A stretch of 64,000 nt of DNA from Arcticibacter sp. Lineage in GTDB: Bacteria > Bacteroidota > Bacteroidia > 2-12-FULL-35-15. The notes beneath the pieces are model-generated. The model searched no databases. It was given only the letters and a program-made list of their open reading frames with translations, and was not told the origin of the DNA. The stretch lies in the NCBI GenBank assembly GCA_021155045.1, contig JAJNQB010000019.1, forward strand, positions 124,001 through 188,000, given 5' to 3'. Positions 43,489-55,500 of this stretch are shown piece after piece. The stretch's first letter is position 1. Each line of letters starts with the position of its first letter. Position numbers and translations under genes: made by a program.

Positions 43489-44058
43489 CTACTTACTCAA
43501 TTCTTCGTCTAAAGTAAAATTTTTTGGATTTTTCCCTTTCATATTTTTGTAAAAATCCATAATTTCTTTCATGTCTTTTTTAAAATCACCAGAAGGATAA
43601 ATTACTTTGCCTATTCCACATTCTCGTTTTTTATAGTCCATAAAACCTAATGCTATTGGAACATTTGCTTTTTGAGCGACAAAATAAAATCCAGTTTTCC
43701 ATTTTACAACTTTAGAGCGTGTTCCTTCAGGAGTTATTATTAATCTTAGTACTTTATTTGTTTTAAATAAATCTGCCATAGCATCAACAGCGCCCTTTTT
43801 TTCTCCTAATGAATTTTTTGTATTTCTATCAATTGGCAATGCACCATAAGAAATCATTAAGCGTTTAAATGGGAATCGAATCCATTCTTTTTTAATGGCA
43901 AATCGGGGGTGAAATTTCATAAATCTTACTGCTCCCATTCCATACACAAAATCCCAATTACTTGTGTGTGGGGCAACTACTACAACACATTGCTTAACCT
44001 CATCCGATAAATAGTGAGTAATTTTCCAACCTCCTAATTTGAAAATTAGTTTGAACAT
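43489..44058 (-). CDS. Lysophospholipid acyltransferase family protein (PlsC-like)
   Basis: The protein has 189 residues. The catalytic motif is HTSNWDFVYG (H-x4-D) and the second block is ITPEGTRSKV. The start at 44058 (MFKLIFKLGGWK) is chosen because the longer frame would overlap the divergent helicase gene. It transfers an acyl chain to a lysophosphatidate-type acceptor at the inner membrane; the exact acceptor is unknown. It is distinct from the GlsA-like enzyme at 4804. Confidence 0.85.
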   Translation of the reverse strand: MFKLIFKLGGWKITHYLSDEVKQCVVVVAPHTSNWDFVYGMGAVRFMKFHPRFAIKKEWIRFPFKRLMISYGALPIDRNTKNSLGEKKGAVDAMADLFKTNKVLRLIITPEGTRSKVVKWKTGFYFVAQKANVPIALGFMDYKKRECGIGKVIYPSGDFKKDMKEIMDFYKNMKGKNPKNFTLDEELSK

Positions 44059-44190
44059 AGCATTAAAAATCTTTACGAATATAATAGTTTTTGGTATGCC
44101 AATGGATTGGAACGTTACAAACACGTATTCTTAATAATATCAATGAGTAAAAAAATAAAGTTATCTTCGTGCGTAATAAAATTTAACAAG

Positions 44191-45405
44191 TTGATATTTC
44201 GCGATTTTAATTTTCATGAAAGCTTACAAGAAGGGCTTGATTCGATGGGCTTTGAAAAACCAACTCCTATTCAAGAACAAGCTATTCCTATTATTTTAAA
44301 CAACAAAGATTTAATAGCTTGTGCTCAAACCGGAACGGGTAAAACAGCAGCTTTTTTACTACCCATATTGCATAAATTATCTGAAAACCCAACGGATGAT
44401 ACTAACACTTTAATTGTTGTACCTACTCGTGAACTAGCATTGCAGATTGACCAAGCTTTGCAAGGTTTTTCTTATTTCACTTCTGTAAGCTCTTTAGCAA
44501 TTTATGGAGGAAGCGATGGTATTGTATTTGAAACAGAAAAAAAAGCACTAACACAAGGAGCAAATGTTATTGTTGCTACACCAGGAAGACTAATGGCTCA
44601 TTTGAATATGGGTTATGTTAAGCTAGATAAGTTACAACATTTAATTTTAGATGAAGCAGACAGAATGTTAGACATGGGGTTTGTAGATGATATTTTAAAA
44701 ATAACAACATACCTGCCCAAAAACAGACAAACACTGATGTTTTCGGCTACCATGCCGCCAAAGATTAGAACTCTTGCAACAAAACTATTAAACAATCCAG
44801 AACAAATAAGTATTGCAATTTCAAAGCCAGCAGAAGGTGTAATGCAAGGTGCTTATTTAGTTTATAACACACAAAAAAATAATTTAATAATTAATTTGCT
44901 TGAGGGGAAAGATTTAAGCAGTGTGATTATCTTTTTATCTACCAAACAAAATGTAAAACAACTGGAGCGGGATTTACAGAAAAAAGGATTAAAAGCCAAA
45001 GCCATACATTCTGATTTAGAACAAAATGAACGGGAAGAAGTATTACGCAACTTCAGAAGTAAGCAAACACAAATATTGGTTGCAACAGATATTTTATCTC
45101 GCGGAATAGATATTGAAGATATAGGTTTGGTGATAAACTACGATGTGCCAGGAGATGCAGAAGATTATATTCACCGAATAGGAAGAACTGCAAGAGCTGC
45201 TTCTACAGGTGTAGCACTTACTTTTATAAATGAGTTTGACCAACAAAAATTTTTACAAATAGAAAATTTAATTGGCTCCGAAGTTAAAAAAATACCATTA
45301 CCATCCGAATTAGGCGAAGGACCAGTTTATGCTCCAGAAATAAAAATTAGAAAACCTTTTGTTAAAAAAAATAGTTTTAGAAGAAAGCCTCAAGCAAAAA
45401 AATAA
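44191..45405 (+). CDS. DEAD-box RNA helicase
   Basis: The protein has about 404 residues. Motifs in order are FEKPTPIQEQAIP (Q motif), AQTGTGKT (I), PTRELALQ (Ia), DEADRMLDMGF (II), SATMP (III), VATDILSRGIDIE (V) and HRIGRTARA (VI). The tail is basic (KKNSFRRKPQAKK), typical for RNA binding. It unwinds RNA in ribosome assembly or decay. The TTG at 44191 gives the family-typical opening IFRDFNFHESLQEGLDSMGF; an ATG at 44143 is the alternative. TATCTTCG at 44162-44169 resembles a -7 box and favours the TTG. Confidence 0.92.
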   Translation: MIFRDFNFHESLQEGLDSMGFEKPTPIQEQAIPIILNNKDLIACAQTGTGKTAAFLLPILHKLSENPTDDTNTLIVVPTRELALQIDQALQGFSYFTSVSSLAIYGGSDGIVFETEKKALTQGANVIVATPGRLMAHLNMGYVKLDKLQHLILDEADRMLDMGFVDDILKITTYLPKNRQTLMFSATMPPKIRTLATKLLNNPEQISIAISKPAEGVMQGAYLVYNTQKNNLIINLLEGKDLSSVIIFLSTKQNVKQLERDLQKKGLKAKAIHSDLEQNEREEVLRNFRSKQTQILVATDILSRGIDIEDIGLVINYDVPGDAEDYIHRIGRTARAASTGVALTFINEFDQQKFLQIENLIGSEVKKIPLPSELGEGPVYAPEIKIRKPFVKKNSFRRKPQAKK

Positions 45406-45468
45406 TTTTAGTTAAAGAAAGATTAAAAATATTAAGTAAATAAACGTTCTTCGTTTTTTAACCACAAT

Positions 45469-45597
45469 TAATACCAATACTTAGTAAGAAATAGTCCAAA
45501 AATTATTTCTCGCTTAGTATTGTAAATACCGACAAAGTAGCTGTTAGAGTCCATCCGATTTTTTGGGATTGAAATATTACAGATTCTGTATCGGTAT
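45469..45597. repeat. Hairpin-rich segment next to family 1 copy 3
   Basis: Between the convergent helicase and SpoIIE genes, AATACTTAG...AGAAATA pairs with TATTTCT...AGTATT (about 45476-45525), and ATACCGA pairs with TCGGTAT (about 45526-45600). The opening TAATACCAATACT also occurs at 14353. Whether this belongs to the family 1 repeat is unclear. Confidence 0.5.
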
Positions 45598-45742
45598 AAA
45601 AAGTAAAAAGCTTTGAGAAATCTGTTTTTTGCGTATAATCCCGATTTAGTGTTTGGTAGGATTGTTTTTGTATCAAAAAGCTGAAAATATTTACAAACCC
45701 TGAATCGCAGGCAGTTACTTTTTTTAATTGTCTATTTAGAGT
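45598..45742. repeat. Structured intergenic repeat, family 1, copy 3 (diverged)
   Basis: It shares with the copy at 60893 the series GTA-AAAGCTTTG, TAATCCCGATTTAGTGTTTG, GGCAG and CTATTTAGAG. The central arms (45643-45669 and 45684-45706) still pair although many bases differ. It ends at the stop codon of the SpoIIE gene. Confidence 0.7.
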
Positions 45743-47896
45743 TTAAATGCCAATACCAATCACCAAAATGTCATCTACCTGCTCTCGGGATCCTTTCCAC
45801 TCTTCGATGGTAGTATGTAATTCTTGTTTTTGAGTTTGCATTTTTTGGTTCTGAATTTTTAGCAATAACTCTTTAAAATTTTTCGTCATTAATTTTTTTC
45901 CTGTACTTCCTCCAAATTGATCAGCAAAACCGTCTGATGATAAATAAATTTTATCGCCTTTTTGTAAAGTTACAATGTGATTTTGAAAAATTCTATTTTC
46001 TTCTTGTTGAACACCACCTATCGAAAATTTATTTGCTTTTATTTCTTCGAGCTTTTCATTTTTAATTAAATAAAGTGGACGATGAGCGCCAGCATATTCT
46101 AAGACTGAACCGAAAATACAAATTATAACAATGTCCATTCCATCACGTGTTTCAGATGTGTTGTCTTTTTGTTTTAGTGCTATTCTTATTTCATCATTCA
46201 ATAAATTTAAAATTTCGGAAGGCTTAGTAATTCCCTTTTCAACAACTAATTTATTTAAAATGTTACTACCTATCATACTCATCAATGCGCCAGGAACACC
46301 ATGCCCAGTACAATCTGCAACAGCAATAATTTTTTTACCATCTTGTTCCGCAAACCAATAAAAATCACCACTCACAATATCTTTAGGTTTATATAAAATA
46401 AATGAATCGCTAAATAAGTATTCCAACAAATTGCTTTCTGGCAGCATTGCTTCTTGTATGCGTTTTGCATAATTAATACTATCTGTTATATCTTTATTTT
46501 TTTCTTCGATTAATTTTTTTTGTTCCACAATTTCAAATGTTCTTTCGGCAACTTGTATTTCTAAATTTTCTTTTTGCGATTCTAGAATCTTTTGTTTTTC
46601 TTTTTCTTGTTCCATGTTTTTTATGGACAATTCTTTTACTTCAATAAGTTTTTTTGAAAGACTTTTGCTTGTTTGTGCAAATTCACGAGCCAAATAAAAA
46701 CTCATAGAAACAGGTATTCCTAATATAGTTATCACAAGTAAAATAATTAGCAAAATTCCAAAAGCAGTATCTCCTTCAATAGAAAAACCTGTCCCTAAAC
46801 CCAGTGCATTTTTTAAAAGTAGTATCAATATAAGTGTCAAAAAACACATGGCTGCTAAGCCAATTGCCCAAGCACCTTTTTTCTTTTTTATAATAGCCCT
46901 GACAACCTCCACAGTTGAAATAATTGTAACCATGCATACATATATAAACGAAATAATTCCAGGTTCAATTGCAAGGTATTTCAAAATCAAAATAATAAGC
47001 AATATTGCAGAAATAACCCAAAATGCTTTTGTTTGTTTTTCGTAAAACAAGGAATTAATAAATGCCCACAAAGCCGTAAAAAATATTGGAATAACAAAAA
47101 GAGTGATATAAGCAATTAAGTTTGCTGTATCTGGGTCTGATACATTTTTAGATGTAATTGGTAATAGAAAAAACAAGCTAAACAAAAAGATAAAAAAGCT
47201 GTAAGTAAGGTTTGATTTTTGTGAACGATAAAATAAAAACAATAAAAAATGTAAAAATGCAATGGTTATAAAAAATGTAAATAGAAAAGAAAAAATGATG
47301 TATAAAGCAACGGAATCTTCTAGCTCATTTTCGATTGCATCATTTGCATTTGCAATAGTAATGGTAAATCCTGCATCATCTTGAAAATAATTTTTAAACA
47401 TTTTTTGGGCTGTGTGGTTAGAATACCTAACAGCAATAACATGCTCTCCAGCCGAATCAAATTGAATAACAAATGGTTTATCGTTTGGGTCGTATTTTAT
47501 TTCTTCCGATTTATTCGAACTCGGTTTTCCATAAGTTTGAATCAATTTTCCGTCAAGATAAATTTCTGATGCTCCATTTTGGTTTATCAGTAATGCATAG
47601 CTTTTGTTTTTTTGTTTTTCCGAAACATATAGATGCAAACGATACCATGCAATTCCTTCAAATTTTAAGTTTGTAATATCTGTTGAACTAAAATCTGTAT
47701 TTGAAAAACCCCAAGTGCTATCATTAAAAACAGGTTTAGCCCAGTTCAAATCATCTCCAGCATGATACTTCCAATAGCTATCTAAGACTTTTGTTTTTGA
47801 TGAATTTTCAAATTCTGGAATATGAAAAATGGAATCTTTTTGGGAAAAAGAAAGAAATGAAATAAAAAGAAAAAATATAAATATTATTTTTTTCAT
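45743..47896 (-). CDS. Multi-pass membrane sensor with SpoIIE phosphatase output
   Basis: The protein has 717 residues. A signal peptide is followed by a periplasmic jelly-roll-type module (about 25-190: YWKYHAGDDLNWAKPVFNDS, WYRLHLYVSEKQKNKSYALL, NGASEIYLDGK). About seven membrane helices (200-410), a coiled coil (about 415-480) and the SpoIIE domain follow, the last with DIVSGDFYWF and VADCTGHGVPGALMSMIG. The plan resembles 7TM-DISM receptors. Its output domain is close in sequence to that of the 39247 gene. The ATG at 47896 lies at the predicted transcription start. Confidence 0.9.
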   Translation of the reverse strand: MKKIIFIFFLFISFLSFSQKDSIFHIPEFENSSKTKVLDSYWKYHAGDDLNWAKPVFNDSTWGFSNTDFSSTDITNLKFEGIAWYRLHLYVSEKQKNKSYALLINQNGASEIYLDGKLIQTYGKPSSNKSEEIKYDPNDKPFVIQFDSAGEHVIAVRYSNHTAQKMFKNYFQDDAGFTITIANANDAIENELEDSVALYIIFSFLFTFFITIAFLHFLLFLFYRSQKSNLTYSFFIFLFSLFFLLPITSKNVSDPDTANLIAYITLFVIPIFFTALWAFINSLFYEKQTKAFWVISAILLIILILKYLAIEPGIISFIYVCMVTIISTVEVVRAIIKKKKGAWAIGLAAMCFLTLILILLLKNALGLGTGFSIEGDTAFGILLIILLVITILGIPVSMSFYLAREFAQTSKSLSKKLIEVKELSIKNMEQEKEKQKILESQKENLEIQVAERTFEIVEQKKLIEEKNKDITDSINYAKRIQEAMLPESNLLEYLFSDSFILYKPKDIVSGDFYWFAEQDGKKIIAVADCTGHGVPGALMSMIGSNILNKLVVEKGITKPSEILNLLNDEIRIALKQKDNTSETRDGMDIVIICIFGSVLEYAGAHRPLYLIKNEKLEEIKANKFSIGGVQQEENRIFQNHIVTLQKGDKIYLSSDGFADQFGGSTGKKLMTKNFKELLLKIQNQKMQTQKQELHTTIEEWKGSREQVDDILVIGIGI

Positions 47897-47900
47897 CAAT

Positions 47901-47908
47901 CAAATATA
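47901..47908 (-). promoter_or_regulatory. -7 box (TATATTTG) at the SpoIIE sensor start
   Basis: An exact TAnnTTTG match on the minus strand whose last base lies 5 bases before the ATG at 47896; a leaderless transcript is predicted. Confidence 0.55.
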
Positions 47909-47919
47909 TGAATTTGGTT

Positions 47920-49206
47920 TTACAGATGAATGAGGTATTCTTGTGCTATATAAACCATTGCACCAGAAAAATACCCGATAATTGCAAGCCATGCAATTTT
48001 TTTGAAGTACCAAATAAAATCTATTTTTTCCATGCCCATAGCTGCAACGCCAGCAGCAGAACCAATGATTAAAATACTTCCACCTGTTCCAGCACAATAC
48101 GCCAAAAATTCCCAGATATACGAATCAGGTGGGTAAGTCTGTAAATCATACATTCCCATTGATGCTGCCACCAGCGGAACATTATCTACTATGGCTGATA
48201 ACACTCCAATAGATTCAACTATAATATTTAAGTTGCCTATTTTATCATTCATGAATTGTGCTAATTGCGTAAGAAGACCTACGCTTTGCATGGCAGAGAT
48301 TGCAATTAATATTCCTAAGAAAAATAAAATACTAGGGACATCGATTTTTCGCAATGCATGAACTACTGAAAGAACATCTTTGTCTTCATCTTGTTTTTTC
48401 TTATGAATAATTTCTGTAATTACCCACAATACCCCCAAACCAAAAAGCACTCCCATAAAAGGAGGGAGGTGTGTTATAGTTTTAAAAATAGGAACAAAAA
48501 TTAAGGCGCCTAATCCAACAAAAAAAACGGTGTTTCTTTCTCTCTCCGTTGTTGGACTTCCGCTTTTATTTTCAATTATTGCAGGACGCTTTATTTCTCC
48601 TTTTAATTTGAGTGAAATAATAATTAAAGGAACCAACAGACAAACAATACTTGGAACAATTAATTTGATAATAATATTCGTTGCTGTAATTTGCCCCCCA
48701 ATCCAAAGCATAGTTGTGGTAACATCACCAATCGGGCTCCAAGCACCACCGGCATTGGCAGCAACTACTACCATCCCTACAAAATACAGCCTAGTAGATT
48801 TATCATCAATAAGTTTTCTTAAAAGCGATACCATAACAATTGCTGTAGTTAAATTATCTAAAACAGCCGAAAGAAAAAATGTAAGAATTGAAATTATCCA
48901 AACTAATTTAAACTGGTTATTTGTAGTGATGCGAGAAGTAATTACATCAAAGCCATCGTGCGCATCAATAAGTTCTACAATCGTCATTGCGCCCATTAAG
49001 AAAAATAAAATTCCGGATAATTCTCCTAAATGTTCTGTAAGTTGTTCGCTGATGATATGTTTATCTTCTGCAAAAAGGATGTAAACAGTCCAACATAAAA
49101 CGCCTGTTAATAAAGCACTTGCAGATTTATTAATATTTAATGGGTGTTCAAAAGCTATAGCGGTATAGCCCAGCACAAAAATTGTTATTATTATAATACT
49201 CATCAT
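47920..49206 (-). CDS. nhaD: Sodium:proton antiporter NhaD
   Basis: The protein has 428 residues with about 11-12 membrane helices of the ion transporter superfamily. Marks are LSAVLDNLTTAIVM in the first half, NAGGAWSPIGDVTTTMLWI, and LSAIVDNVPLVAASMGMY in the second half. It expels sodium for protons. The gene is monocistronic. Confidence 0.9.
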   Translation of the reverse strand: MMSIIIITIFVLGYTAIAFEHPLNINKSASALLTGVLCWTVYILFAEDKHIISEQLTEHLGELSGILFFLMGAMTIVELIDAHDGFDVITSRITTNNQFKLVWIISILTFFLSAVLDNLTTAIVMVSLLRKLIDDKSTRLYFVGMVVVAANAGGAWSPIGDVTTTMLWIGGQITATNIIIKLIVPSIVCLLVPLIIISLKLKGEIKRPAIIENKSGSPTTERERNTVFFVGLGALIFVPIFKTITHLPPFMGVLFGLGVLWVITEIIHKKKQDEDKDVLSVVHALRKIDVPSILFFLGILIAISAMQSVGLLTQLAQFMNDKIGNLNIIVESIGVLSAIVDNVPLVAASMGMYDLQTYPPDSYIWEFLAYCAGTGGSILIIGSAAGVAAMGMEKIDFIWYFKKIAWLAIIGYFSGAMVYIAQEYLIHL

Positions 49207-49226
49207 GCCAACTGATTTTTCGGAGG

Positions 49227-49234
49227 CAAAAATA
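49227..49234 (-). promoter_or_regulatory. -7 box (TATTTTTG) of nhaD
   Basis: An exact TAnnTTTG match on the minus strand, with a predicted leader of about 14 bases. The rest of the 320-base gap to the macroglobulin gene holds no other feature I can support; TGTTTTTG at about 49490 is a weak candidate -7 box for the macroglobulin gene. Confidence 0.55.
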
Positions 49235-49526
49235 CGGTTTTAATTTTTATAGTAATCTTATCCTTGATTTTATTGTTTTTTTGGGTAATAGGTTTGTTTC
49301 TAGAAAAAAAAAGAAAATATTCACATAAAGGAAGATAAGACCCCAAAGTGCCTAATTACTTACGAATCGACTTCATTTGCCCTGAGCACTTTCCGTTATT
49401 TCGAATGGTAATTTTAGCTAATTTTTAAAAATCTTATGGAATTTTGAATTAACTTGCATCTACTACATAGTTGAGTTTGCTAATTGTCCTGTTTTTGTGT
49501 TGGCAACAATAAAAAAATATCTACTT

Positions 49527-52500
49527 ATGAAAATAAAAAAAATCGTTTTAGTTGCTTTGGCCGCTGTTTTTAGTATTGCTGGAGCTATTACTGTTACTGC
49601 TTATCAAACAAACCACAAACAATCGGTTTTGATTTTTCCCAAAGGAAGCACGTATGAAAAAGAATGGAAAAAGGTGGATTCCCTTACTAAAAAAGGGCTG
49701 AACAAATCAGCCTTAGATGTTGTAAACGGCATTTATTCAAAAGCAAAAACAGACAACAATGCTTCTCAATTTGTAAAAGCAATCATTCACCGAATGAAGT
49801 TTGAACAATACATGGAAGAATATAGTTTGGTAAAAGCATTGAACAAATTAAACGAAGAAGCTGCCGAAGCAAAATATCCAGTAAAACCTATATTACAATC
49901 TATCATTGCAGAAAGCTATTGGAACTATTACCAAAATAATAGATGGAAATTTTATAACAGAACCGAAACAGTAAATTTTGAAAACTCAGATATTACTACT
50001 TGGGACTTGAAAACAATTTTTAATGAAGTAATTAAAAACTATCAAGCATCATTAAGTAGTGTTGATAGTTTAAAACGTACACCACTGAATATTTATGATG
50101 ATATCTTAATTAAATATTCGGGCTCTAGAAAATTCCGACCAACACTCTACGATTTTTTAGCCCATCGTGCAGTTGATTTTTATATGAATGAAGAGCCGGA
50201 TATTACTCGTCCTGCTTATAAATTTGAAATTAATTCTGAAAGCTACTTTTGGAGCAACGAAGATTTTTCAAAAATAAAAATTGATGCAAAAGATACGCTC
50301 TCCTTAAAATTTTATGCAATCAAAACATTACAAAATTTAATTGAATTCCATAAAAAAGATGAAAACCCACAAGCCCTGATTGATATAGATTTGAAACGAT
50401 TAAAATTTGTTCGCAGTAAATCTATTTCTGAAATAAAAGACAGCTTGTATTTAATGAGTTTACTAAATCTTGAAAAACAATTTGCAAACAAACCATCTTC
50501 TGCTGATGTAAGCTATGAAATTGCAACATATTACAATGAACAAGGAAATAAATATGTCCCATTGCAAAGTGATGAAAACAAATGGATGAAAAAGCAAGCA
50601 TTAGAATTATGTGAAGTTGTAATAAAAAAATATCCCGATGTTGATGGCGCAAAAAATTGTGCTGTTTTAAAAGCGGGAATACTTGCTCATTCATTAAACT
50701 TTACTGCCGAAAAAGTTATCCTTCCAATAAAACCTTCTCGCGCTTTAGTAACTTACAAAAATCTAAAAACAGTTTATGTCCGAATTGCTGAAATGGATAT
50801 TGATAAATATAATAAAACTGTTGAACGTCTTTATGGTGAAAAATTAATTCAAGAATACTTAAAATTAAAACCTGTAAAAGAATATGCTGTAGAGCTAATT
50901 GATGATGGCGACTATCAAACCCACACTACCGAAATTAAAATCCCTGAATTAGGCTTTGGTCATTTTGTAATTTTAGTCGGTTCTGATAAAACATTTTCTT
51001 ATACCAATAATGGTGTTGCGTATGCTGCAACTTGGGTTTCAAACATCAGCTACGTAAACCGTAGAATGGAAGACGGCAGCTACGATTTTTATGTTCAAAA
51101 CAGACTAACAGGTGAACCATTAAAAGGTCTAACAGCGCAACTGTATTACGAAAAATACAATTATACTTTACGTAAATACGAATATGTAAAATCAGAAAAA
51201 TATAGCTCTGATGAAAAAGGATATTTTAATGTTCCTCCAACTAGTGAATACAGAAATTTTAGCGTTGACTTTACTTACAAATATGATTTAGGTGCTGCAA
51301 CAATTACCGATAAGCTTCAAACGGATAATGGAATCTATCAATACAGAAGTTACAAAGAAAATAAACGAAAATATGCTCGTACATTTTTCTTTTTAGACAG
51401 AGGAATCTATCGTCCTGGGCAAACTGTTTATTTCAAAGGAATTATGATTAATAGTGATGGCGAAACAAATGAGATAATGCCAAACACTTCTACCGTTGTT
51501 ACTTTTTATGATGTGAATTATCAAAAGGTAGCAGACGTAAATTTAACTACCAATGAATTTGGAACTTTTAATGGAACATTCACTACTCCAACAGGTGTAC
51601 TTAATGGTCAAATGAGTTTAAGCAATGGTAGTGGAACAACTTATTTTTCGGTAGAAGAATACAAGCGACCAAAATTTGAAGTAACATTTAAACCAGTTGA
51701 AGGTAGCTTTAGATTAAATGAAAACATAAAAGTAAATGGAAACGCTTTGGCATATTCAGGAGCAAAAATTGATGGCGCTGAAGTAAAATACCGTGTGGTA
51801 AGAAATGCTTCTTTCCCTTATTGGTGGTATTGGTGGAGAGGTTATTATCCACAATCTGCGCAAATGGAAATTACAAATGGTGTAACCACATCAAATGATA
51901 CGGGCGCCTTTTTTATTGACTTTAAAGCAATTCCTGATTTAAGTATTCCTAAATCATATCAACCAACTTACAGTTATACAATATTTGCTGATGTTACAGA
52001 TATTAATGGAGAAACGCATAGTTCGCAAACTTATGTGAGTGTGGCTTATACTGCATTGAATTTGAATGTGAATATTCCTGCAATGTTAGAAAAAGAAAAT
52101 ACCAAAGCTTTTGCAATCTACTCATCTAATATGAGTGGACAATTTGAAAAAGCAACAGGAAATATTTCTATCTATAAATTAAAAGAACCTGAAAAAACTT
52201 TCAGAGAAAGATCTTGGACCAGACCAGATAAATACATTATCAACAAAGAAGATTTTGAAAAATTGTATCCAGCCGATGAATACAAAAATGAAAACAATAT
52301 GTATAAATGGGAAAAAGCAGAAAAAGTTTTTGAGAAATCATTTAAAAATGAATTTATTTATATAGATGGAATAAAATATAAATCAAAAGAAGAAGCAATG
52401 AAAGCTGGTGTTAAACCATCGCCCAGCTACGACTCGGTAAAAATTGCAAACCTTAACGTATGGAAACAAGGAACGTATGTAATGGAAGCAATCAGCAAAG

Positions 52501-55500
52501 ATGCTTATGGAGAAGAAGTGAAAGACATAAAATATTTTACAGTATTTTCCAACAAAGGAAGTGAAATTCCAAACAGCGTAAATTGGTTTAACCAAATTAC
52601 AGTAAATGCTTTAGAGCCTGGACAAACAGCTAAATTTATGATTGGCTCTAAATTAGAAAACGTAAAAATTTTATATGAAATTGAACACAAAGGTATAATT
52701 GTAAAAAAAGATTTTATCACCATAAACAAAGAACAAAAGATGATTGAAATTCCGGTGGAAGAAAAACATCGCGGAAATTTTTCTTATCATTTATTGTTTG
52801 TAAAAAACAACAGAGCATACTCTCAAAATGGCGTTGTAACTGTTCCATATACCAACAAAGAATTGGACATAGAGTTTGAAACGTTCAGAGATAAATTACA
52901 ACCTGGACAACAAGAAGAATGGAAAATAAAAATAAAAGATAAAAAAGGAGATAAGCTTGCAGCAGAAATGATGGCTGCACTGTATGATGCATCCTTAGAT
53001 GCGTTTAAACCAAATAATTGGTATTTTAATATTTACAATAATTATTACTCGAATCTTTATTGGGATGTAAATAAAGCTTTCGGAAACATTAATGCTCAAT
53101 TGTATAGTTACGAATGGGATAAATATCCTGTGGGTGCTTACAAATATTACGATAGATTAAACTGGTTTGGTTATAATAATTATTATTATGGTTATTATGC
53201 TGATGACTTTGATGGAAATTATGAATCAGACAATAGAAATTTTAGATATAATATTTCAAGTAACGTTGCGGGAGTGGTTGCCGCAGATGAAAAAGCATTG
53301 GAAGAAACAGAAAGCACAGGAAAAAATAAAGATAAAGCAGGAGCAAAGAAAGAAAGTGCTGCTTATGGAGGAGTTGCTGAATCACAACCAACAATTTCGA
53401 CAGGAGATGTAACCACTCTTGCTCAAACAACAACATCCGGCAACACAAGAAATGGCTTAAAAGGCGGAGAAGGAAAGGAAGATTTATCAAATGTAGCTGC
53501 AAGAAATAATTTTGCTGAAACCGCTTTCTTTTATCCACAATTACAAACGGATAAAGATGGGACGGTAATTATAAAATTTACTATTCCAGAATCTTTAACG
53601 AAATGGAAAATGATGGGCTTTGCTCATACCAAAGATTTAAAGTTTGGACAAATTGAAAAAGAATTACAAACACAAAAAGATTTAATGGTTATTCCAAATG
53701 CTCCCCGCTTTTTTCGTGAAGGAGATAAAATGGAATTTAGTGCAAAAGTTTCCAACCTTTCGGGTGCAAACTTAAATGGTAAAGCAGATATTTTCTTTTA
53801 TGATGCAACTACTATGAAAGAAATTACTTGGAATCTTGTGGAAGCCATGCATGGAAAATTTAATACCATTGGCGAAAGAAATTTTTCCGTTGAGAAAGGC
53901 AAAAGCACTTTACTTACTTGGCAAATAGCAATACCAGAAGGACTTGGCGCTATCACTTATAAAGTAGTCGCAAAAGCAGGAAACTTTACCGATGGAGAGG
54001 AAATGGCAATACCTGTTTTAACAAATAGAATGTTGGTTACAGAAACTTTGCCTTTGCCTATTCGTGGAAACCAAAGCAAAACATTTAGTTTTGAAAAATT
54101 GAAAAACCAAAGTAATGGTTCTACAACTTTACGCAACCACAAATTAACATTAGAATTTACTTCTAATCCTGCTTGGTATGCTGTTCAGTCTTTACCATAC
54201 TTAATGGAATATCCTTACGAATGTGCAGAACAAACATTCTCTCGTTTTTATGCAAATAGCATTGCATCGCATATTGCTAATTCATCACCAAAAATAAAAG
54301 CAGTATTCGACTCATGGAAAAATACTCCAGACTCAAAAGCACTGTTATCTAACCTTGAAAAAAACCAAGAACTAAAAACATTGATGCTGGAAGAAACGCC
54401 TTGGGTGTTAGATGCAAAGGATGAAACAGAACGTAAAAAACGTGTTGCACTTTTATTCGATTTAAATAAAATGGGCAATGAATTAGGAAGAGCATTAAAA
54501 AAATTAGAAAAAATGCAAACGCCAAATGGTGGCTTTCCTTGGTTCGAAGGAATGCGTGACGATAGATATATCACTCAGCACATAGTAACAGGAATGGGAC
54601 ATTTGGATCATCTTGGAGTAAAAAATGTTCGTGAAGATGCAAAAGTTTGGAAAATGGTGAAAGATGGTGTTCGTTATTTAGATAATAGAATTCGTGAAGA
54701 TTACGAATGGATTTTAAAATATGATAAAATAAATATCGACAAAAATCATTTGAGTTACCAGCAAATCCAATATTTATATGCAAGAAGTTACTTCAAAGAT
54801 ATTCCTGTAAGCAGTGGTAATCAAAAAGCTTTTGATTATTACAAAGGTCAAGCAAAAAAATATTGGTTGGATAATAGCAGATACATGCAAGGAATGATTG
54901 CATTGGCATTGCACCGTTATGATGAAAAAGTAATTCCAAAAGACATTATGAAATCATTAAAAGAAAATTCTTTAAACAGCGAAGAAATGGGAATGTATTG
55001 GAAAGAAAATTATGAAGGCTTTTATTGGTATCAAGCTCCAATTGAATCGCAAGCATTGTTAATTGAAGCTTTTGATGAGGTTACAAATGATAAAAAAGCG
55101 GTAGATGATTTAAAAGTATGGTTGTTAAAATCAAAACAAACACAAGATTGGAAAACAACAAAAGCAACCACAGAAGCTGTTTATGCTTTATTATTAAGAG
55201 GTACCGACTGGCTTGCAACCGAGAGTAATGTGGAAATAACAGTAGGTGATATAAAAATTGATCCTAAGAAAATGGATGGTGTAAAACAGGAAGCAGGAAC
55301 AGGGTATTTTAAAACATCGTGGAGTGGTGGTGATGTAAAACCATCTATGGGAACTATTACTGTTACTAAAAAAGATGAAGGTGTAAGTTGGGGAGCAATG
55401 TATTGGCAATATTTTGAACAGCTGGATAAAATTACTCCAGCAAAAACACCACTTGTTTTAAATAAAAAATTATTCATAGAAAAAAACACAGCATCAGGTC

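Noticed and set aside
48530..49084. 184-codon open frame on the plus strand inside nhaD
   Set aside because: It lies wholly within the antiporter gene; its sequence shows no recognisable domain, and the minus-strand protein is a clear NhaD.
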